A stretch of 64,000 nt of DNA from Microbacterium sp. VKM Ac-2870 (GTDB lineage Bacteria > Actinomycetota > Actinomycetes > Actinomycetales > Microbacteriaceae), in the NCBI RefSeq assembly GCF_015350795.1, contig NZ_JADKSH010000002.1, positions 248,001 to 312,000 on the forward strand, given 5' to 3'. Every line of letters starts with the position of its first letter. The first letter of the stretch is position 1. Below the pieces are notes generated by a model, which was given only the letters and a program-made list of their open reading frames with translations, was not told the origin of the DNA and did no database searches. Both the position numbers and the translations under genes were made by a program. Of the stretch, positions 34,809 through 44,331 are shown piece after piece.

Positions 34809-36419
34809 ATGGCCGGTCCTGCCGTCGATCCCGCCCTCTACCGATCCCGTGACCTCGTCCCTGTCCGCCGCGCTCTGGTGTCGGTCAGCGACAAGACCGA
34901 CCTCCTGCCGCTCGCCCAGGCCCTCGACGCCGCCGGTGTGGAGATCGTCTCGACCGGCGGATCGGCGGCCCTGCTGCGCGATGCCGGCATCCCGGTCAAG
35001 GACGTCGCGGAGATCACCGGCTTCCCGGAGTCGCTGGGCGGCCGGGTGAAGACCCTGCACCCGAGCGTGCACGCGGGGCTCTTGGCCGACCTGCGCCTGG
35101 AAGACCATGAGACGCAGCTGGGCGACCTCGGCATTCTGCCCTTCGAGCTCGTCGTGGTGAACCTCTACCCGTTCGTCGAGACCGTCGCGTCCGGCGCCGT
35201 CGGAGATGCGGTGGTCGAGCAGATCGACATCGGCGGACCCGCGATGGTGCGCGCCTCCGCGAAGAACTTCGCGAACGTCGCCATCGCCGTCTCGCCCGAG
35301 TCGTATCCGGCCATCATCGAGGCGCTCGGCACGGGCGGCACCTCGCTCGCGCAGCGCCGCGAGCTCGCCGCGCGCGCCTTCGCGCACACCGCCGCCTACG
35401 ACCGCGCGGTCGCCACCTGGTTCGCCGAAGAGACGCTCGAGCCCGAAGGCGAACTGCCGCAGCACCTGACGATCAAGGCGGAGCGGCTGACCACCCTGCG
35501 CTACGGCGAGAACTCGCACCAGCGCGCCGCGATCTATACGCGCGCCGGCGCTCACGGCATCGCCCAGGCGGCGCAGCTGCAGGGCAAGGAGATGTCGTAC
35601 AACAACTACGTCGACGCCGATGCGGCGCTGCGCGCCGCGTTCGACATGGTCAAGCCCGCCGTCGCGATCATCAAGCACGCCAACCCCTGCGGTATCGCGG
35701 TGGCCGCCCCCAATGCGCTCGACCCGATCGCGTCCGCGCACCTGCGGGCGCACGAGTGCGACCCGGTGTCGGCGTTCGGCGGCGTCATCGCCGCCAACCG
35801 CACCGTGACGCTGAAGATGGCGGAGAACCTCCGCGACATCTTCACCGAGGTGATCGTCGCGCCCGACTTCGAACCCGAAGCCCTCGAGGTCTTCAAGCTC
35901 AAGAAGAACCTGCGCGTCCTGCGGCTGCCGGCCGACTGGCGCCAGGAGCCCATGGACGTGCGGCTGCTCTCGGGTGGCCTGCTGCTGCAGGACGCCGACC
36001 GCTTCCCCGACGACATCGAGTCGGTCGCCAAGAACTGGGAGCTCGTCTCGGGCGAACGCCCGGAGAGCGCAGACGAGATGGAGGGTCTCATCTTCGCGTG
36101 GAAGGCGTGCCGCGCCGTCAAGTCCAACGCGATCGTGCTGGCACAGGGTCTGGCCACCGTCGGCATCGGCATGGGACAGGTCAACCGCGTCGACTCCTGC
36201 CGCCTCGCGGTCGAGCGCGCGGGAGACCGTGCGGCCGGGTCGGTCGCGGCATCCGACGCTTTCTTCCCGTTCGCCGACGGACCGCAGGTGCTCATCGATG
36301 CCGGCATCCGCACGATCGTCCAGCCCGGTGGGTCGGTGCGCGACCAGGAAGTCATCGATGCCGCGCGCGCGGCCGGTGTGACGATGTTCTTCACGGGGGA
36401 GCGGCACTTCTTCCACTGA
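34809..36419 (+). CDS. purH: Bifunctional AICAR formyltransferase/IMP cyclohydrolase
   Basis: A 536-residue enzyme for the last two steps of IMP synthesis. The N-terminal MGS-like IMP cyclohydrolase domain holds [22 protein letters not shown] and [14 protein letters not shown]. The C-terminal transformylase domain holds [26 protein letters not shown] and a final [12 protein letters not shown] ggag (34799-34802) is well spaced. It is co-oriented with purN. Confidence 0.97.
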   Translation: MAGPAVDPALYRSRDLVPVRRALVSVSDKTDLLPLAQALDAAGVEIVSTGGSAALLRDAGIPVKDVAEITGFPESLGGRVKTLHPSVHAGLLADLRLEDHETQLGDLGILPFELVVVNLYPFVETVASGAVGDAVVEQIDIGGPAMVRASAKNFANVAIAVSPESYPAIIEALGTGGTSLAQRRELAARAFAHTAAYDRAVATWFAEETLEPEGELPQHLTIKAERLTTLRYGENSHQRAAIYTRAGAHGIAQAAQLQGKEMSYNNYVDADAALRAAFDMVKPAVAIIKHANPCGIAVAAPNALDPIASAHLRAHECDPVSAFGGVIAANRTVTLKMAENLRDIFTEVIVAPDFEPEALEVFKLKKNLRVLRLPADWRQEPMDVRLLSGGLLLQDADRFPDDIESVAKNWELVSGERPESADEMEGLIFAWKACRAVKSNAIVLAQGLATVGIGMGQVNRVDSCRLAVERAGDRAAGSVAASDAFFPFADGPQVLIDAGIRTIVQPGGSVRDQEVIDAARAAGVTMFFTGERHFFH

Positions 36420-36506
36420 CGGGCATCATCTGCGGCGTCGCGGGCGCAGCGCTGTGGTGGCCGATTTCCGCGAGCCGCGAGCCGTAGGCCGTGTCAGGCT
36501 GGGCGC

Positions 36507-38018
36507 ATGAGCACCGTCAGCGCCGCCACTGCGATGACGTTCGACGAGCGCTACCGTGCGATCGACGCTCGCGACGCCCGCTTCGACGGCCAGTTCGTCA
36601 CGGCCGTGCGCTCGACCGGAATCTACTGCCGGCCCAGCTGCCCGGCCCGCACTCCGAAGGCCGCCAACGTCACGTTCTACCCGACATCGGCTGCTGCACA
36701 TGAAGCCGGCTACCGCGCCTGCAAGCGCTGCCTGCCGGAAGCCGCGCCCGGCTCACCCGAATGGGATCTGCGCGGCGATATCGCCGGGCGGGCCATGCGT
36801 CTCATCGCCGACGGCGTCGTCGAACGCGAGGGGGTGCCCGGCCTTGCCGCTCGCCTCGGATATTCGGCGCGCCATCTCACGCGCCTGCTGACGGCCGAAC
36901 TCGGCGCCGGTCCGCTGGCTCTGGCGCGCGCACAACGGGCACATACGGCGAGGATGCTGCTCGTCTCCACTGACCTGCCCGCCTCAGACGTGGCCTTTTC
37001 CGCCGGTTTTGCCAGCGTCCGTCAGTTCAACGAAACCGTCCGGGAGGTGTTCGGTCTGACGCCCCGAGAGCTGCGTGCGCGCCGTCCTGCCTCGGCCGCC
37101 CCCGTGGGCGCCGCCGTGGCGGGCACGATCGAGCTCGTCCTGCCGCATCGCGGCCCGCTCGACGCCGCAGGCCTGTTCGCCTGGATGCAGGCGCGCACGG
37201 TTGCCGGGACGGAATCGGCCACCGCCGACTCGTTCGCCCGCGTGCTGCGGATGCCGGGGGGCCCGGCGTGGTTCGTGGTCCGCCTCGACGCCGCAGGCCG
37301 CGTGCGTCTCCGTGCGAGACTCAGTCACCTCGCCGACCTTCCCACATTGGTCGCCCGGGTGCGACGGCTGTTCGATCTGGATGCCGACCCCATCGCGGTC
37401 GACGCCGCGTTGTCGACACATGAGGCCATCGCGCCGCTGGTGCGTCGCGTTCCCGGCATCCGGGTGCCCGGCGCCGCCGACCCACACGAGATGCTCATCC
37501 GCGCCATGATCGGCCAGCAGATCTCGGTCGCCGCCGCCCGCACGGCGCTGACCGCCCTCACCGACCGTCTGGGTGAGCGGGTCGAGGACTACGACGGTCT
37601 CGATCGGCTGTTTCCGACGATGGCCGCCATCGCCGAGCACGGCCATACGGTGCTGCGTGGTCCCGCGGCGCGCATCCGTGCCATCACCGCCACGGCGGCC
37701 GCTCTCGCTGACGGCAGCCTGCCGCTCAGCTCGGGCGACGACCGCGGGCTACAGCGCGCCGCGCTCTTGGCCAGGCCGGGTATCGGGCCGTGGACCGCCG
37801 ACTACGTGAGCATGCGTGTGCTGGGGGATCCCGACATCACCCTCCCCGGCGATGTGGCCGTCCGCGCGGGCGCGGCTGCCGCGGGCATCCCGTCCGACCC
37901 GCGGGGGTACGACGCCTGGGCCGTGCGTGCTGCGCCCTGGCGCAGTTACCTCACGGCCCACCTCTGGCGGGCGTCGGCCGCCGCCACCCGCCCATCCCGC
38001 GAACGGAGCACCCGATGA
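36507..38018 (+). CDS. alkA: Ada-type methylphosphotriester sensor fused to AlkA DNA glycosylase
   Basis: A 503-residue fusion. Residues about 10-80 form the Ada zinc domain with Cys41, Cys45, Cys72 and Cys75, the same spacing as E. coli Ada Cys38/42/69/72; Cys41 would take the methyl group. An AraC-type helix-turn-helix follows (about 95-190). The C-terminal half is an AlkA 3-methyladenine glycosylase with its N-terminal TBP-like domain and the helix-hairpin-helix region [22 protein letters not shown] containing the catalytic Asp. The stop overlaps the ogt start, making a compact alkylation-response operon. Confidence 0.95.
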   Translation: MSTVSAATAMTFDERYRAIDARDARFDGQFVTAVRSTGIYCRPSCPARTPKAANVTFYPTSAAAHEAGYRACKRCLPEAAPGSPEWDLRGDIAGRAMRLIADGVVEREGVPGLAARLGYSARHLTRLLTAELGAGPLALARAQRAHTARMLLVSTDLPASDVAFSAGFASVRQFNETVREVFGLTPRELRARRPASAAPVGAAVAGTIELVLPHRGPLDAAGLFAWMQARTVAGTESATADSFARVLRMPGGPAWFVVRLDAAGRVRLRARLSHLADLPTLVARVRRLFDLDADPIAVDAALSTHEAIAPLVRRVPGIRVPGAADPHEMLIRAMIGQQISVAAARTALTALTDRLGERVEDYDGLDRLFPTMAAIAEHGHTVLRGPAARIRAITATAAALADGSLPLSSGDDRGLQRAALLARPGIGPWTADYVSMRVLGDPDITLPGDVAVRAGAAAAGIPSDPRGYDAWAVRAAPWRSYLTAHLWRASAAATRPSRERSTR

Positions 38019-38521
38019 CCGGCACCACCCAGACAACCGCCACCATCCAGACCATCGCCACCCCCGACGGTCCGTTCACCATCCTCGCCGATGAGCGGGG
38101 CCGTGTGCTGGCCAGTGGGTGGACGGCCGACGTGACGGCCATCGTCGCGCGGCTGGCCGCGCCGCCCACCGACATCCGCGAGGGGGAGACGGAGGCAGCG
38201 GCAGCCGCCCGCGCCTATTACGCGGGCGATCTCGCGGCGATCGACGCCGTCGAGGTGGCCCAGTCGGGCACGGCGCTTCAGCTCGACGGCTGGCACGCGC
38301 TTCGTCGTATCGCGCCGGGCGCGCCCCTGACCTACGCCGAGTTCGCGAGCGCGCTCGGCCGGCCGAGCGCCGTCCGAGCCGCGGCATCCATCTGCGCCCG
38401 CAACGCCCCGGCCCTGTTCGTGCCGTGCCACCGCGTGCTGCGCACGGGTGGGGCTCTCGGCGGATTCGCGTGGGGGCTCGAGGTCAAGCGGGCGCTGCTC
38501 GCGCGCGAATCGGCGGCCTGA
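38015..38521 (+). CDS. ogt: Methylated-DNA-[protein]-cysteine methyltransferase
   Basis: A 168-residue suicide methyltransferase that repairs O6-alkylguanine. The active-site Cys138 is in FVPCHRVL. The helix-turn-helix region [28 protein letters not shown] is present. It starts at ATG overlapping the stop of the Ada-AlkA fusion by 4 bp, with SD acggag upstream. The methyl-sensing fusion probably induces both genes. Confidence 0.95.
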   Translation: MTGTTQTTATIQTIATPDGPFTILADERGRVLASGWTADVTAIVARLAAPPTDIREGETEAAAAARAYYAGDLAAIDAVEVAQSGTALQLDGWHALRRIAPGAPLTYAEFASALGRPSAVRAAASICARNAPALFVPCHRVLRTGGALGGFAWGLEVKRALLARESAA

Positions 38522-38580
38522 CCGACAGTGGGGCTCCGCGGATCGGGCACGGCCCCGGGGTTGTTGCGGGTGGCGTCGAC

Positions 38581-39069
38581 TCAGCGCAGGGTCAGTCGCG
38601 GCTGCCGGCCGGTGTACACGACCCAGTGCGTGAAGCGGGTGTCGATCGTTCCCGTCGACCATCGGTAGTTGTACCCGTCGGAGCAGGCGAAGTCGCTGTA
38701 GGACGACGCGGTGTACGTCCCGGGATAGGCGAGACGAACGGGCAGGTCGACCCAGATCGGCAGGCCGGATTGGGGCAGATCGACGCAGTGCGACCAACCC
38801 GGCCGCCCCGTCGCCGGGTCGGGACCCTGCAGGAGCACGGACGTGACGACGTCGCCGCTGCGATGCATGAGCGTCGAGAGAGTGACCGTGCGGATATGGT
38901 GCGCGGCGTAGTCGGACGCGCCGACCGCGTCCGAAGGCGCGGGGTCGGAGGGCATCTCGGCGAACGCGGGAGCGGCGGCGCCTCCGGTGAGCGCCAGCGT
39001 CGCCGCCACGATCGCGGTGGTGGTGAGCCGCCGCGCGCGCGAGGTTCGGGAATCGGTCATCTGTGTCAT
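38581..39069 (-). CDS. Secreted protein of unknown function (162 aa)
   Basis: A 162-residue protein with a signal peptide that ends near APAFA (about residue 37). The mature part has two cysteines (HCVDLP and FACSDGYNY) that could form a disulfide and a Tyr/Trp-rich end (YRWSTGTIDTRFTHWVVYTG). No family is recognised. SD aagga precedes the ATG. It is divergent from another secreted protein gene of unknown function, with an inverted repeat between them that may control both. Confidence 0.65.
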   Translation of the reverse strand: MTQMTDSRTSRARRLTTTAIVAATLALTGGAAAPAFAEMPSDPAPSDAVGASDYAAHHIRTVTLSTLMHRSGDVVTSVLLQGPDPATGRPGWSHCVDLPQSGLPIWVDLPVRLAYPGTYTASSYSDFACSDGYNYRWSTGTIDTRFTHWVVYTGRQPRLTLR

Positions 39070-39128
39070 GGCGTGTCCTTCCGGGGGAGGGGAGTGGCTG
39101 CCTCTCCATGAAACCCCGCGGAGGGCGT

Positions 39129-39152
39129 TTCGCTAGATGAACGTCTAGTGAA
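39129..39152. promoter_or_regulatory. Inverted repeat in the divergent region of two secreted-protein genes
   Basis: TTCGCTAGA (39129-39137) and TCTAGTGAA (39144-39152) are inverted copies with one mismatch around 6 nt. This is typical of a dimeric repressor operator. The rest of the 220-nt intergenic region shows no other clear structure. Confidence 0.5.
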
Positions 39153-39289
39153 GCGATGGAACGTCACTGGCGCGGGATTCAACCTGAGCAGACGATCGTC
39201 TTGTCAGGTCGAGCCAACCCGGGTCCGACCGGCTTCGCGGTCGCTCCCGCGCTGCGGATTCAGAAGCATCTTCATCCGAAAGGCACGAC

Positions 39290-40006
39290 ATGCAACTCTC
39301 CCTGCCTCCGCTTCGTGCGTCCCGTGGACGCCTCTCTCTCCTTCTCGCCGCCTTCATCGCCACGGCGGCCGTCTTCGTCGCACTGGCAGCTCCCACACCC
39401 GCCTTCGCCTCGGAGCCGGCGCAGAACGACGTCGAGCAGTCCATCGCGCACGGCACGGTGTCTGCCGACATCGCCTCCGGCCGGCTGTCTCAGGCGCAGC
39501 TCGAGAAGGCGGCCCGAGCCGGCCTCACGGTGAACGGCCACCGCCTCGCACCCTGGGTCGGTCTCTCCGCGTCCGACCAGGCGCACGCGGCGGACCTCGC
39601 GGCTCACGACCCGTCGGTGACGTCGCTGGTGGCTTCGATCCGGAGCAACTCGACTGTCTCCGACTCCGACCTGAACGCGTCGCTCCAGAGCGGGTCGACC
39701 ACCACCTTCGCGCCGTCGGACCCGAAGGGAACGACGATCCCCGACCCGTCGGTGTCCCTCCACTGGTGGGACCGTCTGATCCACAACCACGAGTACTGGA
39801 TCTCCGGCGAGGTCGTCAAGACGATCATCACGGTCGGCGCGGGCGCCTACCTTGCGGCCCTGTGCATCGGACTCGACCTTTCGAAGCTGTCGTGCACCGC
39901 ACTCGGAGTACTGGTGGCGGGCGCCGCGGAGTTCATCAAGAGCGGCAGCTGCGGACGGGGCTACTACTTCGACTTCCCGGAGGTCTGGAAGTCGCACTGC
40001 GCCTAG
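39290..40006 (+). CDS. Secreted protein of unknown function with hydrophobic C-terminal region
   Basis: A 238-residue protein with SD gaaagg. The signal peptide is cleaved near TPAFA (about residue 40). The mature N-terminal part is helical and polar. The C-terminal 75 residues carry a Gly/Ala-rich hydrophobic stretch (TIITVGAGAYLAALCIGL, then ALGVLVAGAAEF) and four cysteines, ending CGRGYYFDFPEVWKSHCA. This could be a membrane-active secreted peptide domain released from a precursor, but I recognise no family. A strong terminator follows. Confidence 0.65.
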   Translation: MQLSLPPLRASRGRLSLLLAAFIATAAVFVALAAPTPAFASEPAQNDVEQSIAHGTVSADIASGRLSQAQLEKAARAGLTVNGHRLAPWVGLSASDQAHAADLAAHDPSVTSLVASIRSNSTVSDSDLNASLQSGSTTTFAPSDPKGTTIPDPSVSLHWWDRLIHNHEYWISGEVVKTIITVGAGAYLAALCIGLDLSKLSCTALGVLVAGAAEFIKSGSCGRGYYFDFPEVWKSHCA

Positions 40007-40041
40007 GTGGCGGACGGCGCTCCGCTCGCGGAGCGTGAACG

Positions 40042-40076
40042 GGTGGGCCTGTGGCGTAGAGCGCCGCAGGCCCACC
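40042..40076 (+). terminator. Stem-loop after the secreted-protein gene
   Basis: ggtgggcctg...caggcccacc arms with an inner ggcg/cgcc extension and one wobble pair around a short loop. It separates this gene from the exporter leader region that starts 20 nt later. Confidence 0.7.
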
Positions 40077-40094
40077 TGCGTGTGCGGGGGTCGC

Positions 40095-40134
40095 AAGAAA
40101 ATCCTTGCGCCCCGCCACAGGCACCGCATAGGCT
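40095..40134 (+). promoter_or_regulatory. WhiB7-like promoter of the multidrug exporter operon
   Basis: An AT-rich block aagaaaat (40095-40102) lies 2 nt upstream of a -35 TTGCGC (40105-40110). With an 18-bp spacer comes the -10 TAGGCT (40129-40134). In mycobacteria, WhiB7 with the housekeeping sigma factor needs an AT-rich block just upstream of the -35, and its targets include drug exporters. An A-rich block like this stands out in such GC-rich surroundings. Transcription would begin near 40141. Confidence 0.65.
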
Positions 40135-40145
40135 GGAGGGCTGTC

Positions 40146-40172
40146 GCGCCCCTCTCGAAAGGGAGGTGGCGC
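40146..40172 (+). other. Leader RNA hairpin before the leader ORF
   Basis: gcgcc/ggcgc closing stem (40146-40150, 40168-40172) with inner cctct/agggagg pairing and a cgaa loop. It lies a few nucleotides after the predicted transcription start and may stabilise or structure the leader. Confidence 0.5.
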
Positions 40173-40206
40173 ACGGTCCCCGTTCACCGACTCCCCGGAG
40201 GAAGCC

Positions 40207-40302
40207 ATGTCCACGGCCATCGTCACCACGAAGCCCGCCTTCCTCCGTCCCGCGATCGTCGCCCCGCGCGCGTTCGAGGCCGCCGGAGTCGGTCGGGGAT
40301 AA
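40207..40302 (+). CDS. 31-codon leader peptide upstream of the ABC exporter
   Basis: ATG at 40207 with a strong SD (cggaggaag) 4 nt upstream opens a 31-residue frame beginning MSTAIVTTKPAFLRPAIVAP and ending GVGRG before TAA. It is too small for a normal protein, is preceded by a promoter and hairpin, and is followed 148 nt later by a drug-exporter operon. BmrB in Bacillus plays this role for the BmrCD exporter, where slowed translation of a small ORF relieves attenuation; WhiB7-controlled genes also often carry leader ORFs. The high Pro/Ala/Val content and the RP and AP steps could be stall-sensitive. Function is inferred from context. Confidence 0.6.
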   Translation: MSTAIVTTKPAFLRPAIVAPRAFEAAGVGRG

Positions 40303-40346
40303 CGCGCCGCGCGTCCTCCTTCGGCGGCATCGTCCCGCCGCGCGTT
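40268..40346 (+). promoter_or_regulatory. Candidate ribosome-controlled attenuator
   Basis: AACGCGC (40301-40307) overlaps the leader stop codon. It can pair with GCGCGTT inside the leader ORF (40268-40274) or with an identical GCGCGTT downstream (40340-40346). A separate hairpin cggcgg/ccgccg lies at 40322-40340. Mutually exclusive pairing around a leader stop codon is the usual layout of an attenuator. In such GC-rich DNA a 7-bp match could arise by chance. The rest of 40303-40450 holds only the SD of the next gene. Confidence 0.35.
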
Positions 40347-40450
40347 CTCTCCGACAGGGCCTCTTCCTCCTGCCGCGCCTCCGTGCGCCCTCCCGTCACC
40401 TTCCGTCGGCCCCGTGACCCCGGCATCCGTTCCACCCCTCCGCAAGGATC

Positions 40451-42304
40451 ATGACTTCCTCCTCTGAGCACCTCGAGCCCACCGAGCGCCTGTCCACCGT
40501 CCGGGCCCTCGCGCGGCTGTACCCGTTCGCCAAACCCGTCATCGGCCGCCTCGTGATGGGCGCCGTCAGCGCCCTCCTGGCAAGCCTTCTCGCCCTGTCC
40601 ATCCCGCTCGTGCTCGAAGTTCTCGTGCAGGGGCCCATTGCCGCGGGCGCATCGGGCGTAGATCGTGCCCAGTTGGTCTGGGGCGCCGCGATCATCCTCG
40701 TGCTCGGCCTGCTCGAGGCCGTCATGGTGTGGCTGCGGCGCTGGTTCGTGCTCGCGCCCTCGACCAAGGTCGAGTACGACCTGCGGACGAGCTTCTATGA
40801 GCGTCTGCAGCGTCTGCCGGTCTCCTTCCACGACCGGTGGCAGTCGGGACAGCTGCTGTCGCGCATGATGCAGGACATCAGCATGCTGCGTCGCTGGATG
40901 GCCTTCGGCATCGTGCTGCTCGTCGTCAACCTGCTGACCATCCTGGTCGGTATGGGCCTGCTCTTCCGCTGGCACTGGGCGCTCGGGGTGACCTTCTTGG
41001 TCGTCTGCGCGCCGCTCTGGTACGCGGGCTACCGGTTCGAGAAGACCTACGGCACCCTGGCGCGTCAGAGCCAGGACCAGGCCGGCGACCTGGCGACCAG
41101 TGTCGAAGAGAGCGTCCACGGCATCCGCGTGCTGAAGGCCTTCGGCCGCGGCAAGCACGCCCTGCAGAAATTCACCCGCCAGGCCGAGACGCTGCGCGAG
41201 ACCGAGCTGAGCAAGGCGCGCGCCGTCGGCTGGATCTGGTTCTGGCTGGTGCTGCTGCCCGAGATCGCGTTCGCCCTGTGCCTCGGCGTCGGCATCGTGC
41301 TGCAGCAGCTCGGCCAGCTGAGCATCGCCGAGCTGGTCGCGTTCTTCGCGATGGCGACGGTGCTGCGCTGGCCGATGGAGTCGATCGGCTTCCTCTTCTC
41401 GTTCCTGCTCGACGCGCGCACCGCGAGCGATCGCATCTTCGAGGTGTTCGACGAGGAGAACACCATCACCGACCCGGCCGCACCGGTGACACTCGGCGCG
41501 TCCCGCGGCGCCCTCGCGTTCGAGGGGGTGCACTTTCGCTATCAGGATGCCGCGGACACCGAGCGCGATCTGCTCGACGGCATCGACCTCGCGCTGATTC
41601 CCGGCGAGACGATGGCGCTGGTCGGTCTGACCGGTTCGGGCAAGACCACGCTCACGACGCTGCCGGCCCGCCTGTACGACGTCACCGGGGGGCGGGTCAC
41701 CGTCGACGGTGTGGACGTGCGCGATCTCACGCTGAAAGAGCTGCGCACCCACGTCGGCATGGCGTTCGAGGACTCGACGCTGTTCTCGCAGTCGGTGCGA
41801 GAGAACGTCCTGCTCGGTCGTGAAGACCTCGCGGTCGGCAGCGACGAGGCTGAAGCGGTACTGCGCGAGGCGCTCGCCGTCGCCCAGGCCGGGTTCGTGG
41901 ACGAGCTGCCCCACGGCGTCGACACGATCATCGGCGAAGAGGGGCTTTCGCTCTCCGGCGGTCAGCGGCAGCGACTGGCGCTCGCGCGGGCCATTGCGGC
42001 GCGCCCCGCCGTGCTCGTGCTCGACGACCCACTGTCGGCGCTCGACGTCGACACCGAGGCGCTCGTCGAAGACGCCCTCCGGGAGGTGATGGCCGAAACG
42101 ACGACGCTCGTCATCGCACACCGCCCCTCGACCGTCATGCTCGCCGACCGGGTCGCGCTCCTCGAAGAGGGACGCGTCACCGCGGTCGGCACGCATGCCG
42201 AACTGCTGCGATCGAGCGAGCACTACCGCCACGTCATCTCGAGCCTCGAAGATGCTGAGGCCGAAGAGAACACCCGCATGCGTCGCACGGAGGTGAACCT
42301 GTGA
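40451..42304 (+). CDS. ABC exporter half-transporter, degenerate-site subunit
   Basis: A 617-residue half-transporter: six membrane helices (about 30-310) then an ATP-binding domain. Walker A is GLTGSGKTT, the signature [15 protein letters not shown] is intact, and the Walker B region [12 protein letters not shown] has Asp where the catalytic Glu should be. This subunit therefore donates a good signature but a weak catalytic centre, as in BmrC/LmrC-type partners of heterodimeric multidrug exporters. SD aagga precedes the ATG. The stop overlaps the GTG start of the second subunit. A WhiB7-like promoter and leader ORF lie upstream. Confidence 0.93.
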   Translation: MTSSSEHLEPTERLSTVRALARLYPFAKPVIGRLVMGAVSALLASLLALSIPLVLEVLVQGPIAAGASGVDRAQLVWGAAIILVLGLLEAVMVWLRRWFVLAPSTKVEYDLRTSFYERLQRLPVSFHDRWQSGQLLSRMMQDISMLRRWMAFGIVLLVVNLLTILVGMGLLFRWHWALGVTFLVVCAPLWYAGYRFEKTYGTLARQSQDQAGDLATSVEESVHGIRVLKAFGRGKHALQKFTRQAETLRETELSKARAVGWIWFWLVLLPEIAFALCLGVGIVLQQLGQLSIAELVAFFAMATVLRWPMESIGFLFSFLLDARTASDRIFEVFDEENTITDPAAPVTLGASRGALAFEGVHFRYQDAADTERDLLDGIDLALIPGETMALVGLTGSGKTTLTTLPARLYDVTGGRVTVDGVDVRDLTLKELRTHVGMAFEDSTLFSQSVRENVLLGREDLAVGSDEAEAVLREALAVAQAGFVDELPHGVDTIIGEEGLSLSGGQRQRLALARAIAARPAVLVLDDPLSALDVDTEALVEDALREVMAETTTLVIAHRPSTVMLADRVALLEEGRVTAVGTHAELLRSSEHYRHVISSLEDAEAEENTRMRRTEVNL

Positions 42305-44118
42305 GTACGGCAACTGTCGCCGGAACCACCGGCGAAGATCGTTCGGACTACACGCGCGACGAGTCGCGTTCGATCCGGCGTCGGTCGCTGCGGCTGCTCG
42401 GCGTGCTCGTCGATCCGCTGCGCTGGCAGCTGGTGCTGGCGCTCATCGTGCTGGTCACCTCGACCGCGCTGCGGGTGGCCGGGCCGGCGCTGATCGCTTA
42501 CGGTCTCAATACGGCGCTGCCGCAGGCCATGCAGGATGCCGACTGGACGCCGACCGTCGTCATCGTGGCCGTCTACCTGCTCGCCGGGGTCGGCGGTGCG
42601 GCGCTGATCGGCTGGTACGCGGTCGTCGCCGCTCGACTGACTCAGGCGGTCATGCTCGATCTGCGTACCCGCATCTTCCTGCACACTCAGCGCCTCAGCC
42701 TCGAGTTCCACGAGTCCTACACGTCGGGCCGCATCATCTCGCGCCAGACGAGCGACCTCGACTCGATCCGCGAGCTGCTCGACGGAGGTCTCAACGAACT
42801 GGTGTCGGGCGTGCTCTACGGCGCGTTCACGCTCGTCGCACTGCTGCTGCTCGACTGGCAGTCCGGTGTCATCCTCGCCATCGCCGGGGTGCCGCTGTGT
42901 CTTCTGATGCGCTGGTTCTACCGCAACTCGCAGCGCGCGTACCGCGAATCGCGGGTGGTCAGTGCCAAGGTCATCGTCAAGTTCGTCGAGACCATGACCG
43001 GCATCCGCGCGGTCAAGGCGTTCCGCAAGGAGCCCCGCAACGACGACGAGTTCGGCGACCTGTCGGGTCAGTACCGTGACGTCAACATGCGTTCGCTGCG
43101 CCTGTTCGGCACGTTCGAACCCGGCATGATGGCGGTCTCGGCATTCGCCGTGGCCGGCGTGCTGCTCTGGGGCGGCCTGCGCGTGGTCGACGGCACGCTG
43201 CTGGTGGGAACGCTACTGGCCGCGGTGCTGTACGTGCGGAACTTCTTCTCGCCGCTGCAGGAAGTGGCGATGTTCCTCAACTCGTACCAGTCGGCCACCG
43301 CTGCACTGGAGAAGGTGTCGGGCGTGCTCGAGGAGCAGCCGACGGTGCCCGATCCCGCACGACCGGTCGACCTTTGGAAGGCCGCCGGGCACATCGAGTT
43401 CCGCGACGTGGTCTTCGGTTACTCCGACGAGCGCACGATCCTGCCGCACTTCTCCCTCGACATCCCGGCTGGTCAGACCATTGCCCTGGTGGGAACGACG
43501 GGAGCGGGAAAGTCGACGCTCGCGAAGCTGGTGTCGCGCTTCTACGACCCGTCGCGCGGCGCGGTCACGCTCGACGGCGTCGATCTGCGGTCGCTGCATC
43601 CGAAAGACCTCCGCCGCGCCATCGTCATGGTGACCCAGGAGGCCTACCTGTTCAGCGGGACGGTCGCCGACAACATCGCCCTCGGCAAGCCCGATGCGAC
43701 GTTGGAGGAGATCCAGGCGGCGGCGCGCGCCGTGGGCGCCGACGCCTTCATCCAGAAGCTGCCCGACGGCTATGCCACCGATGTCAACAAGCGCGGCGGA
43801 CGCGTGTCGGCCGGACAGCGACAGCTGATCTCTTTCGCGCGCGCGTTCCTCGCCGATCCGGCGGTGCTCATCCTCGACGAGGCGACCGCGTCGCTCGACA
43901 TCCCCAGCGAACGCCAGATCCAGTCGGCTCTGCAGACGCTGCTGGCCGACCGGACGGCGATCATCATCGCGCACCGCCTGTCGACGGTGTCGATCGCTGA
44001 CCGGGTGCTGGTGATGGAGCACGGCCGCATCATCGAGGACGACACCCCCGAGACGTTGATCGCGGGCACGGGCAAGTTTGCTCAACTGCACAGTGCGTGG
44101 AAGCAGTCGCTCGTCTGA
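42301..44118 (+). CDS. ABC exporter half-transporter, catalytic-site subunit
   Basis: A 605-residue half-transporter with six membrane helices and an ATP-binding domain. Walker A is [13 protein letters not shown]. The signature is altered to RVSAGQRQ instead of LSGGQ, while Walker [13 protein letters not shown] keeps the catalytic Glu. The defects are complementary to the first subunit, so the pair forms one active and one degenerate ATP site, the hallmark of BmrCD/TM287-288-like heterodimers. GTG start, 4-bp overlap with the first gene. It probably exports drugs or toxic metabolites. A palindromic terminator follows at 44142-44184. Confidence 0.93.
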   Translation: MSTATVAGTTGEDRSDYTRDESRSIRRRSLRLLGVLVDPLRWQLVLALIVLVTSTALRVAGPALIAYGLNTALPQAMQDADWTPTVVIVAVYLLAGVGGAALIGWYAVVAARLTQAVMLDLRTRIFLHTQRLSLEFHESYTSGRIISRQTSDLDSIRELLDGGLNELVSGVLYGAFTLVALLLLDWQSGVILAIAGVPLCLLMRWFYRNSQRAYRESRVVSAKVIVKFVETMTGIRAVKAFRKEPRNDDEFGDLSGQYRDVNMRSLRLFGTFEPGMMAVSAFAVAGVLLWGGLRVVDGTLLVGTLLAAVLYVRNFFSPLQEVAMFLNSYQSATAALEKVSGVLEEQPTVPDPARPVDLWKAAGHIEFRDVVFGYSDERTILPHFSLDIPAGQTIALVGTTGAGKSTLAKLVSRFYDPSRGAVTLDGVDLRSLHPKDLRRAIVMVTQEAYLFSGTVADNIALGKPDATLEEIQAAARAVGADAFIQKLPDGYATDVNKRGGRVSAGQRQLISFARAFLADPAVLILDEATASLDIPSERQIQSALQTLLADRTAIIIAHRLSTVSIADRVLVMEHGRIIEDDTPETLIAGTGKFAQLHSAWKQSLV

Positions 44119-44126
44119 CCTCCGCC

Positions 44127-44200
44127 GGTTTCGGCGATGGCCAGCAGAATCGGATGCCGCTGCGCGCGGCATCCGATTCTGCTGCGCTGGTCCGAATCCG
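44127..44200. repeat. 74-nt palindromic element, copy 1
   Basis: Begins gtttcgg and ends ggtccgaatccg, with an internal perfect hairpin. Related 74-nt copies lie at 44241-44314 and 45291-45364, on both sides of the DUF559 gene. This copy contains the exporter terminator. Confidence 0.65.
44142..44184 (+). terminator. Terminator of the ABC exporter operon
   Basis: 19-bp perfect arms (44142-44160 and 44166-44184) around the loop tgcgc, including cagaatcggatgccgc and its complement. It lies inside the first 74-nt element. Confidence 0.8.
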
Positions 44201-44240
44201 GTGCGGGCTGGGGGGCGTGCTGGGCCGTGCGCCCCTCCGC

Positions 44241-44314
44241 AGATTCGGAGATGGGCAGCAGATGCGGAGGCGGGGGCTCGCGGCATCCGAGTGTGGTGAC
44301 GTGGTCCGAATCCG
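44241..44314. repeat. 74-nt palindromic element, copy 2 (decayed stem)
   Basis: Aligns over its full length with copy 1 (attcgg, gatggg, cagcaga, then cgcggcatccga and gtggtccgaatccg). Its internal arms pair less well. It ends 18 nt from the stop of the DUF559 gene. Confidence 0.6.
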
Positions 44315-44331
44315 CTGGTGGCGGCGGGGTG

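Noticed and set aside
40451..42304. First ABC subunit as a decayed pseudogene because of the altered Walker B
   Set aside because: The frame is complete and the change is complemented by the altered signature of the partner, as in known heterodimers.
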